DNA from: Macrostomum hystrix
Lineage: Eukaryota > Platyhelminthes > Macrostomidae
Assembly (NCBI GenBank): GCA_950097015.1
Contig: CATNEN010000002.1
Coordinates: 2,294,001 to 2,358,000 of the forward strand
Length of the DNA: 64,000 bases
Reading direction: 5' to 3'
Positions 55,803 through 64,000 of the stretch are shown here, one piece after another. Numbering within the stretch: position 1 is the stretch's first letter; the number at the start of each line of letters is the position of its first letter. A program made the position numbers and the translations under genes. The notes beneath the pieces are model-generated. The model worked only from the letters and a program-made list of their open reading frames with translations. It had not been told where the DNA came from and made no database searches.

Positions 55803-57785
55803 TTAGAAACAATGCATGTCAGAAAATTGCCACGTTTCAGTCACAAAGAATGAAATTTTGTTAATTTTTTTGCTGCACTGTTCTTTGCTCTTTCGGCTCG
55901 CAAATTGCGCATTTGTTCTCTGCACCACTGTCGAAGGCGAAGGCAGGCGAATCCGGCATACAATTTTGGAGATCGATGCGATTGAAGTCAGCCACCCGTC
56001 TTTGAATCTCATGGTCGTTTTTGCAGCACGACCACTTAAGGGGTGAAAAATCCAGCTCTCGACAAACTTCTTAAACTGCTGTAGGCTTGCTAGTTGGTCG
56101 GAAAACTTGTCCTTTGCAATCGGCTGTTCATATTCCTTGCCGAATGCATGAACGGAGTTCAACATGTCGAATACCTTGTCAACCTGATCAGCAAACTCGG
56201 CTGTCTGTAGTGCTTCTTTGGGCATCTCGTGGTGATGGACGAGAGTTTTAATGCCACTGGCAACCGAGTGGCTTAAAACCTGAGCAGCCAACGAGACTTT
56301 CATCTTCTGGCCCATTTGCAAATTGAAATGGCTGTCATCTAACTTGTTTGCCAATCTCAGATGACGACTGCTGTCAATATTATAGAAGCGGACAATGTGT
56401 TGCCACTGGGCCACCTTGCAACCATTGAATTCGATATTGTTCTTGATGAGAGCGTTTCTCAAATTTTTTAGACAATGGGGTACATCAATGACAACATAAA
56501 CTGCTTCCTTTGTAATTGGATGGCATAGGAACGGTCTTTCTGTGCTTAACTGTTTTGATAAGTATGCCAACTGCGTTGTTTCCTGATCCGCAACAATAGC
56601 GACAACTCGAATTCCTGCATTATGACTGGCTGTCAGGCATTCATCAATAGCGTTTCTAAATCCTTCCTGGCCAAGGGATCTGTGAGCCGGATAATAAGCA
56701 ATAGGTTGTCTCCAGTCTCGTCTAACACCTCGCAGTACACCAACTACAGCTTCATTCACAACTTGAGGAAGACACTTGCCACTGTCTGTGGTCTGCTTAG
56801 TTGCAGGATCGAAGCCAACAATCTCGTCGCGATGCTGGTCATATCGAATTGAGGAAGACAGGCTCATGCCATCAAAACAAAGTGTAGCAATGCGCTCATG
56901 ATCAGGTGCTGTTGTCATTTTTTCAGAGAAGCAGCGCATAGTCATGCTGCATACACCTGTAGTGCTGAAGAACAGCCGAGTCCGCCTCTTGAGCAAAGAT
57001 TCTGACGGAAGAGGTAAAGTCCAGTTGCTCCTTAGCAATCGATAAGCAGCTGGACTCTTGTGCCGCAGTTGTATCGCCGATGTTATGTCTCGGTTGGACC
57101 ATCTCATGCCGCGATTACGAACATGTTGATGTTGCTGCTTTATCTTGTTTCGCATTATTCGGCTGGCAATGCTGCTGTCTGATAGTGTCAGTGTCTGGGC
57201 TCGTGCTAGCTGAAGCCTCAGCTTATTTATCGTTGCTCGATGGTTGTATAGTTGCTTTCGCAGTTTTCTTAGTTGACTAGGGTTGGGGTGAAATCGCAGT
57301 CGCAGCGCTCCATCCTTGTTTATGCATGCAGCTGCCACATCAGGTGCCCGCTTCGAAGTATTTGGAGCAGCTGCAGTGTCCTCAGCATCCCACCTTGTTA
57401 GTACAGGCGGATATAGTTCGTCAGCATCGGCATCAGTCCTTGTTACCTCCAGCTCGCTTTCAGGCTTTAACCGGGGCAGTACTAGCAACTTGTCTGGTAC
57501 TGCATTCCATAGCAAGCGAGTAGATGCCTCATGACGCAATGCGGGGCAGCTGTAAGCCGAATCGTCGAAATGTGCACTGCAGACTTTCAACTCGCGCTGT
57601 CGAATCGCTGTAAGCTCTAAATCCAGCTCCAGAATTCCTTTCCATCGAGTAGCCACCGCGTCATCTGCTGGGAATCTGTGCATTCGCACTGGAGTTCTGG
57701 TATCGCCAGTGTATGCGTGAGCTGTATTTGTGCAGGTGGCTGCACAGCACCTTTTTGAGCTGAATGTAAAATTATGCGTCGACAT
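55803..57785 (-). CDS. P-element-type transposase (THAP domain)
   Basis: From the ATG at 57785 the frame is 660 residues. A C2CH THAP DNA-binding domain occupies the N-terminus: C14-x3-C18, then ELKVCSAHF giving C69 and H72, and AVPDKL near residue 95. A short Leu-rich coiled region follows (QLRKLRKQLYNHRATINKLR). The RNase H-like catalytic core has ATLCFDGMSL (first Asp), VAIVADQETT (second Asp) and VIDVPHCLKNLRNAL, and then the family hallmark VFDMLNSVHAF and FKDGWLTSI. Family enzymes cut at the terminal repeats and use GTP as cofactor. Known P/THAP9 proteins are longer (about 750-900), so the C-terminus may be reached by splicing (a possible GTATGC donor near 55958) or may be lost. The last ~50 residues do not look conserved. 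Confidence 0.85.
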   Translation of the reverse strand: MSTHNFTFSSKRCCAATCTNTAHAYTGDTRTPVRMHRFPADDAVATRWKGILELDLELTAIRQRELKVCSAHFDDSAYSCPALRHEASTRLLWNAVPDKLLVLPRLKPESELEVTRTDADADELYPPVLTRWDAEDTAAAPNTSKRAPDVAAACINKDGALRLRFHPNPSQLRKLRKQLYNHRATINKLRLQLARAQTLTLSDSSIASRIMRNKIKQQHQHVRNRGMRWSNRDITSAIQLRHKSPAAYRLLRSNWTLPLPSESLLKRRTRLFFSTTGVCSMTMRCFSEKMTTAPDHERIATLCFDGMSLSSSIRYDQHRDEIVGFDPATKQTTDSGKCLPQVVNEAVVGVLRGVRRDWRQPIAYYPAHRSLGQEGFRNAIDECLTASHNAGIRVVAIVADQETTQLAYLSKQLSTERPFLCHPITKEAVYVVIDVPHCLKNLRNALIKNNIEFNGCKVAQWQHIVRFYNIDSSRHLRLANKLDDSHFNLQMGQKMKVSLAAQVLSHSVASGIKTLVHHHEMPKEALQTAEFADQVDKVFDMLNSVHAFGKEYEQPIAKDKFSDQLASLQQFKKFVESWIFHPLSGRAAKTTMRFKDGWLTSIASISKIVCRIRLPSPSTVVQRTNAQFASRKSKEQCSKKINKISFFVTETWQFSDMHCF

Positions 57786-58070
57786 GGCCCAGGACAAAGG
57801 AAGGACAAGAAATTGGGCTTGGTCAAATACTCTTAAAACAATTGAGAAACGCTACGCTTATATTGAGATTGGTTCACAAGACGCATAGTGCGTACGGCAA
57901 TGTTGAGGTTTCCTTCGCGATATTATTTTTTAAATGGATTTGAATTCGCGCGTCCACAGAGATGTTTAATATGACGTGGCAAGTGCCATAGAATGAAGCT
58001 GACGTGGCTGAAATAGCCACTGATATTTAGTCACTGATATTTTTTTGTTGTATTTTGCATTTACACTACT

Positions 58071-58083
58071 GTCCTAAGAGTAG
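58071..58083 (-). repeat. P element subterminal inverted repeat, right
   Basis: Complement of 55411-55423. Confidence 0.8.
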
Positions 58084-58112
58084 TATCCATTTTGCACCCA
58101 CAGCGAGATGGA

Positions 58113-58143
58113 GAGTGACCAATCTAGTTATATATTATCTGTG
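58113..58143 (-). repeat. P element terminal inverted repeat, right
   Basis: 31 bp reading CACAGATAATATATAACTAG inward from the end; the CA tip is typical of P elements. Confidence 0.9.
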
Positions 58144-58151
58144 GTCGCTAG

Positions 58152-60043
58152 TACTAATATGATCCAAGATTTTACATATCCGTTTTCTCTGACTGTCCCT
58201 CTGTCCTAACTTGTTGTTCTTCATGAGCAGCTTATGCAAACGTGTAACTTTTCAGCCAACATATTCGACAGCTTTGCGCGTTACTTGTGTTACTTTCCGC
58301 GGTATCAAGTATTAAGTCCTTGTCTCTTCATGCTTCTGCTTGCTTCCCAGAAATCTCGCTCCAATTTAAAAAAAATTGTATTGATCGTTTGCTGTATTGG
58401 AGTTTACTCCACTGAATATCGCAAGAATGCCCAATTACGGATTTTTATTTCTTTACGGAGATAAAATTGATGCGCGCGTAAGCTACTATCTCTGTGAGAG
58501 CAATTAAAGTAGCCATAGACTATGACCAAATTGATGCACGCGTAAGCTACTATCCCTGTGAGAGCAATTAAAGTAGCAATAAATATTCACCATTGTTTTT
58601 CGATTTCTGCAGAAAAACAAGCATTTAGAAAAACAATTTCTGTCTACAGTTACTGCTTGGGCATGCAGTAGCTGTCATTGTTTTGACGACGAGAAATTTA
58701 AATACTGTACATGCAGGAAGGAAGGAATTCTAAAACAAAAACGTAACACAATAGCATAAGAAGCAGTGCTGAGCGCTGATAGTCGGCATTATGATGTCTG
58801 TTATCACCGATGTGATTTTCTGTAATTCTGATTTGTCGCAGCCGATGAATAAGAAAGACTATTTTATATTGTCCTTACGGCGGAGAACAACATAGTTCAC
58901 TTTACAGGGTCAAGCTACTCGATTCCGAGAAGCGCTTTTCTGCATGCAAAACCCAAAAGCAACGGTGATAGTCTATTTGGCTGCTTTCATTTTCGGCCCA
59001 GAAAAGAAAAACACGGCAATTGAGCTGCAGGTGATTTTCTGTGGTTTACTCTGCTCTGTATATACCTGCAGCGTGTTTTTAATAGTAATTTACATTGCCT
59101 TAAAGACACATGTTTGTTGTCGGTTATACTTATTTTTTTGTTTATAGTTACCATTGAAAGTAATATAATATCACAATTGTCTCCTACAATGGACTTCAGG
59201 ACTTGTGTGTATTTATAGCCGTTTTGGCGCCAGGCAGACATAGCCTTTTAATATTGTTTCAACTGTGTTTTCATAATTTTCTAGATAGAAAATCCCTATT
59301 TCAGTCTCAGCTCCCTATTTCAGGTTTAATCAACAGCAGCGAAAATTTCATTGTAGGGGTGTATAGTGGCTGTGGCGGAGGAAACAAGAGTACAATAATT
59401 GCGAGCTGCTTGAGAAACAGAGTCAATGCAGAGACAGCAAAATTTGCACATCAGGGCTTGTAAGTGCCAAAAGCTGAGCAAGGAGGCTGGATTTGTGGCC
59501 TAAATAAGGCTAGGTGCCTTGATAATTTCCTAATAAGAGAGTAATACAATAATAAAATTATATTTGCTTTGATACAGCCTATTTTTTACAGACTGAGATA
59601 GAAGAGGGGAGAGACAAAGAGAGATAGAGAGACACAGAGAGACAGAAAATTAGAGTGATTGTCGAACAAGTCATCCGATTTGGTACGTTATTTGACCGTC
59701 AGCAGGAAGCCGACGCGAAGTGTGACAGCTAGTATTTTTTTTAATATACATGCATGATTGCGAGATTTGTTATTGAAAAGAAGAGAGAGTATGAGTTAAA
59801 AGTTTCCATGTATACATGCGTAATTCAAAAATTTAATACTATATCCAATTACTTTTTAACGCAGCTAATAATCTCAAATCATCTTCAGTTGATGCATAGT
59901 GCATGTTTTTTAAGTTTAATTAGCGCGCAAGTGTATACTTTTTATTGTTAGATTTTTGGTAATGTTACTTTTTTAAACGTAGTTATAATGAGGCTAAAAG
60001 TGCTTTCTTTTAAAAATAGGTTTTATTAGAACGTGTTTAAACT
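58152..60043. other. Intergenic region with a 64-bp spaced direct repeat
   Basis: AAATTGATGCGCGCGTAAGC and the ~30 following bases occur at 58464 and again at 58528 with two or three changes. A GAGA-rich run lies near 59605-59650. No gene is supported. Confidence 0.45.
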
Positions 60044-60052
60044 GCAGACTTG

Positions 60053-62150
60053 GGGTGTGTATAAAGCCAGGGCTCGGCTGGAGGTCAGTGGCATTAAAAC
60101 AAAGTTTAAAGAATAGTCGGGCAGATAAGACGAAAAATGAAGAATAAAAGAAATTCATATGCGTATATTAATTATGATTGTTTTTATAAATTTTTAATTT
60201 TTCTTTACATCACGAAGTTAGTTACATAGAATTTTTTAATTTCCTTTTTTCCGGCCGTAATTACGTCAAATATTAAGTCATATTATTCAAGGTATATAAA
60301 GGTATATAATAGGTATCAAGGTATCAAGATATAATATAGGTATCAAGATATAATAGGTATAATAGGTATCAATCAATGTATATAATAATATAATATACCG
60401 TTAATATTATTAATATTAATAATATATTAATATTAATATTAAGTCCAAAAGAGGCTATATTCGAATTTTAAAACGGCGAAAGCTTTCGTATAAATATATT
60501 ATCGTAGGGGCTTATAAACCGCTCATAAGCCCGTTATAAGCCGAAGTTTATTTTGAACGACCAGACCAAGTTATAAGTAACATCGCTGCTTGAAGCAATT
60601 AGTGGCGAATAAGAGTTACATCAAGATCTAGTTGAAAAGTTGCAAACTTGCAAAGTTGCAAAACGATATTCTCAAAATTACATATTATAAAATACAAAAT
60701 AAAAAGAATTAAAAAATAAATGCCTTGATCAAGCCTTGTTTTGCAATAACATGGTGTTAAATTCTAGCAATTTTCGCAGTCTATAACTACAACTGTGTAT
60801 CTTAAAGATTTAAACCTAAAATGCAGCTGAAAGTAAAGTGTTAAAGCAGTTATAGTGACGTCCGGCTCGTTAATTTCCGAGCCATATTAACATATTGAGG
60901 TTTGCAAATAATAATTTATTACCAAAGCAAATGCTTTTTTTGTTATAACTTTGCTGACCTATCCAATCAGAATAAATTCCATCGACGCATATGTCAAAGA
61001 TCCTAAAATTTTATTTTCAGTTTTTCTAAACATATCGGATACCTTTTCCGTGATAAATTCAGACAGCATACGCTAATAAATACGAGTATAAAAAGTTCAA
61101 TTATTTAGAGAAATGGTTAGAAGTTATATAAAAAACATCTATTGGTGTTGTTAGACCATTGCAGTTGGTCAGTGTAAAACTTTGATCGAAAACACTCTCG
61201 GACAAAAATGTATTGCCGACAGATTCGAACCAAAATGTCGTGTACGCGTCCTAGACGATCAAGCGTCTTAGACAAAAGGCCATCGGAAATTAACGAGCTG
61301 GACGTCACTATAACTGCTTTAACACTTTACTTTCAGCTGCATTTTAAGTTTAAATCTTTAAGATACACAGTTGAAGTTATAGACTGCGAAAATTGCTAGA
61401 ATTTAACACCATGTTATTGCAAAACAAGGCTTGATCAAGGCATTTATTTTTTAATTCTTTTCATTTTGTATTTTATAATATGTAATTTTGAGAATATCGT
61501 TTTGCAATGAGATTCTCGATATTGAATTACGAAAAGGCATATTGAGAAAATATTGCGTGTACAATCGAGCATTGGTATTGCTAAGGCTCTTTCGTATTAT
61601 TTCAAGCGGAAGCGAAAGATTAGATAAGATTACACTCCCGTTTCACTAGCGACTCGCTATAAACCCACTTTTTTTAAACTCGTTCGCCACAAATGAAAAA
61701 CTACTTTTCAACTAGATCTTGATGTAACTCTTATTCGCCACTAACTGCTTCAAGCAGCGATGTTACTTATAACTTGGTCTGGTCGTTCAAAATAAACTTC
61801 GGCTTATAACGGGCTTATGAGCGGTTTATAAGCCCCTACGATAATATATTTATACGAAAGCTTTCGCCGTTTTAAAATTCGAATAGCCTCTATTTGACTT
61901 AAATTTATTAATATTAATATATGACTTAATATTTGACGTAATTACCGCCGGTAAAAAAGAAATTAAAAAAATTCTATGTAACTAACTTCGTGATGTAAAG
62001 ATAAATAAAAAAATTATAGAAACAATCATAATTTATACACGCATATGAATTTCTTTTATTCTTCATGTTTCGACTTATCTGCCCGACTATTCTTTAAACT
62101 TTGTTTTAATGCCACTGACCTCCAGCCGAGCCCTGGCTTTATACACACCC
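60053..62150. mobile_element. Giant palindromic MULE/foldback-like element
   Basis: The whole 2098-bp element is an imperfect palindrome. The left arm 60053 to about 60880 is repeated inverted from about 61290 to 62150, around a ~410-bp centre. The ends read GGGTGTGTATAAAGCCAGGG inward on both sides. The flanks are identical 9-bp words GCAGACTTG (60044-60052 and 62151-62159). Nine-base duplication, very long inverted repeats and no transposase are typical of non-autonomous Mutator-like or foldback elements. The right arm has about 190 bp (61508-61697) missing from the left, and the left arm has a TATAATAGGTATCAAG microsatellite (60285-60440) absent from the right. Confidence 0.88.
60285..60440. 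repeat. TATAATAGGTATCAAG microsatellite in the left arm
   Basis: Short units GGTATATAAA, TAATAGGTATCAAG and then TTAATATTAA are local expansions in one arm only. Confidence 0.8.
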
Positions 62151-62652
62151 GCAGACTTGTAAACACAGGCTGTTATCTGTTTCAAAATTTTATAGCAGCG
62201 TCTTAGTCTAAACAGTCAATTAAACGGTATGATTTATCGCAAAGGACTGCTCATGCAGCTCCCGCTGCTCTTCTCGTCCTTCTGTATGCGTCAACCTGTG
62301 GCAAGAGCTATGGTATGCATTAAAGTCCATATAGTTTTCATTTGTATTTGGTCTCAATAATCAATTTTCATGCTTCGTGATTTGTAAAACAACTTAGCGT
62401 GCTTCGCTTATATATTCTATGGCGCTAGTAATCATTGATTGTCTCTTATTATTTTATTAAATACTGTGAAAGGATTTTTAACCCCTTCTTTGCCTAATTG
62501 CCTAATAAAATGTTTTTATTGCATTTAGGAATAAAATATGAAGTAAATATGGCTTTCTGTTATTAATACTAATTGCTCTATAATAGATTCATTTTTATGT
62601 TAGGCCTAGCTAAGCCTATTCTTTCCTACAAGTTCATCCTATGAATTCTATG

Positions 62653-63003
62653 CTATTCTTTGTGTTCTGACTTGTAGTAGACTAGTAGCCCATCGCCATG
62701 ACCATGTCCATGTCCAAAGACAGTTGTCATTGTAGAACCAGAACTGCCACCATCAACATTACTAGCTTGTCTAGGACTGGGTGTAGAACCAATAGCAGCA
62801 GCAGTTAGGCCAGTTCTATGATGTCCAAAAACATGATCACAATCATGTTTAACCAGATTATAATCTATTTCATTTGTCAACTTTTCTGCTGCACTGGGCT
62901 CAAAGCTATAAGATAACATCACATTGAATACATAATAATGAATAGAGAGCAGAGCTAGTATAAGAAGCAAATAGTTAAAAACTGTAAGCATACTGTAAAG
63001 CAT
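62653..63003 (-). CDS. Hypothetical small membrane protein
   Basis: From the ATG at 63003 the frame gives 116 residues. It starts with one or two hydrophobic segments (YLLLILALLSIHYYVFNVML). A hydrophilic part with GHHRTG, a Ser/Gly-rich stretch and a VFGHGHGHGDG run follows. The composition is protein-like in an AT-rich context, but I recognise no family and see no supporting exon. It may be a single exon of a larger gene or chance. Confidence 0.3.
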   Translation of the reverse strand: MLYSMLTVFNYLLLILALLSIHYYVFNVMLSYSFEPSAAEKLTNEIDYNLVKHDCDHVFGHHRTGLTAAAIGSTPSPRQASNVDGGSSGSTMTTVFGHGHGHGDGLLVYYKSEHKE

Positions 63004-63239
63004 ATTATTAAGTAGTTGCACAAACTTATGAATGAAATCAACATTAGAAATTATAAATATTTTCTGTTAATATACATTTCTAAATTATTACATTTTAAGA
63101 CTTTGAAAAATGGCAATGTTCTACTTCTGTTCATTATATTATTTTTTCGTTTGAATTTGTGCTACACATGCATTCTGAGTTTGAAAAAGTTGTGCTAACG
63201 TGGCTTTGCAGTGACTTGACACTTGGATCTATGTCTATT

Positions 63240-63420
63240 GCAGAACCTGGCAAATATGGGGGAACAGAAAGCTAAAGCATAGAAATTCTGTAGCTGAAGA
63301 ATTAAAATGCATGGCATGACTGCTGTTCTATTCAAAAGCCACCTCGAAGAATTCTTATGGCACTGTCTATACCCCAAGAATAGCTTCTTTGCCCTCCTCT
63401 ACTGGATTAGGCACTATTAA
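63240..63420 (+). pseudogene. Decayed Merlin-type transposase C-terminus
   Basis: WGNRKLKHRNSV (about 63257-63292) and, in another frame, FKSHLEEFLWHCLYPKNSFF, then ALLYWIRHY and a stop at 63420, align with MWGNCKVKYQAM, TYLQEFMWRQAFPKRQFG and NILYWITNYY of the Merlin element at 51.3 kb. The conserved blocks lie in different frames, so this is a frameshifted remnant from a different subfamily. Terminal repeats are not seen. Confidence 0.55.
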
Positions 63421-64000
63421 CAGGTTTGAAAGAAGAAAGACTGACCAAAACTTTTCAGAACTGTCTGACCAAACTACATACTTTTTGTTACTGTTAAACA
63501 TGTTTTTTTGTCTTTACCTATTGTTTGCAAACAAAAAATAATATAACAAAAAGAAGTAGAACATTGCCAAAAAATTATATGATATGACATATCTAATGGT
63601 AGTTAAATCCTTGTGCAACATAAAAATATTATTATATATGAAAAGAAAGTTTACTCCTAAAAATACATGACTTGAGAGTTTTTAATGAGATTATTAAGTC
63701 TTAGCTATATAATTTTAAAGTGTTTGACTTATCATTTTTTCCTATTATTGTCTTACAATCATTAATCAATTGTCTTGTGTGTCTGACATTTTGATGCTTA
63801 CAAATGTATGCCAAATTAGAAATATATAATTAGAAATATATATATTTTTGTGTGTACACCAAATGTATCCTATTGTCAGATGTATTCCATATATATGCCA
63901 GATATATGCCTATTTTTTGTTCATACTGATGCATGCTGGAATTTTCAACAAAAAGCCCACTTTCCTGATGGTGGGTAGTAGGCGTCTGACCAAGACTTTG

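Larger units (their letters stand above)
55362..58143 (-). mobile_element. P element, nearly complete
   Basis: 2782 bp between identical 8-bp flanks GTCGCTAG (55354-55361 and 58144-58151). The terminal inverted repeats are 31 bp (55362-55392 and 58113-58143), identical but for the outermost base (A left, C right), and contain ACAGATAATATATAACTAG. A 13-bp subterminal inverted repeat, CTACTCTTAGGAC (55411-55423) and its complement (58071-58083), mirrors the internal repeat of the Drosophila P element. Both the 31-bp terminal repeats and the 8-bp target match P-family rules. It carries a THAP-type transposase frame without an internal stop. Confidence 0.92.
62160..64000. other. AT-rich window end
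   Basis: Apart from the two entries below, nothing definite. A short plus-strand frame at 62229-62312 (MIYRKGLLMQLPLLFSSFCM) ends at a GTATGC donor-like site and could be a first exon, but no downstream exon was found. Confidence 0.35.

Noticed and set aside
62229-62312. First exon with MIYRKGLLMQLPLLFSSFCM and a GTATGC donor
   Set aside because: No matching downstream exon found in the window; kept only as a remark.

Overview
This is a eukaryotic window, almost certainly from an invertebrate animal. The evidence is spliced genes with GT-AG introns, a Teashirt-type zinc-finger gene, a SID-1-type dsRNA channel, a fibrinogen-domain secreted protein, a PPP1R14-type phosphatase inhibitor and animal transposons (P, Merlin, mariner, Helitron-like, SINEs). 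The minisatellite load is extreme: more than a dozen unrelated families with 14-32 bp units, plus a 176 bp family. Coding exons are GC-rich in an AT-rich background and many introns are short. I suspect a free-living flatworm (Macrostomum-like), but this is inference; nothing in the window fixes the species.

Layout. 1-2.1 kb is AT-rich with no gene. 2.1-8.7 kb is a 6.58 kb inverted-repeat element flanked by the 8-bp direct repeat GTCGGCAA; its long arms are 176-bp satellites and its centre holds the 5' half of a Gypsy-type LTR retrotransposon (LTR, primer-binding site, gag). 9.05-12.84 kb is a Helitron-like element filled by a 23-bp and an 18-bp array. 12.84-17.27 kb is old degenerate repeat DNA interrupted by a truncated mariner and ending in a second Helitron-like 3' terminus. 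17.9-22.3 kb holds two convergent genes, a short fibrinogen-related secreted protein (+) and a SID-1-like channel (-). 24.9-26.0 kb is a three-exon PPP1R14-like gene. 26.2-33.7 kb is mostly minisatellites. 33.9-35.5 kb is the teashirt-like coding exon (-), in a wide gene-poor domain of arrays and non-coding islands. 39.1-39.9 kb is a small TIR element and 42.0-42.7 kb is a SINE interrupted by another SINE. 45.1-49.7 kb is a 16-bp minisatellite present in both orientations around a 0.6 kb spacer. 50.6-51.7 kb holds two tandem MITE-like units and a 402-bp Merlin element. 52.2-54.4 kb is a four-exon coiled-coil gene (LZTS/Fez1-like). 55.4-58.1 kb is a near-complete P element with a THAP transposase, and 60.05-62.15 kb is a giant palindromic MULE/foldback-like element. 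The end of the window is AT-rich with a small membrane-protein ORF and a decayed Merlin remnant.

The host genes are not an operon. The SID-1-like gene implies capacity for cellular dsRNA uptake, relevant to a transposon-rich genome, but any functional link to the neighbouring elements is speculative. The strongest structural results are the insertions whose ends and target-site duplications can be placed to the base: 2112-8691, 51291-51692, 55362-58143 and 60053-62150.
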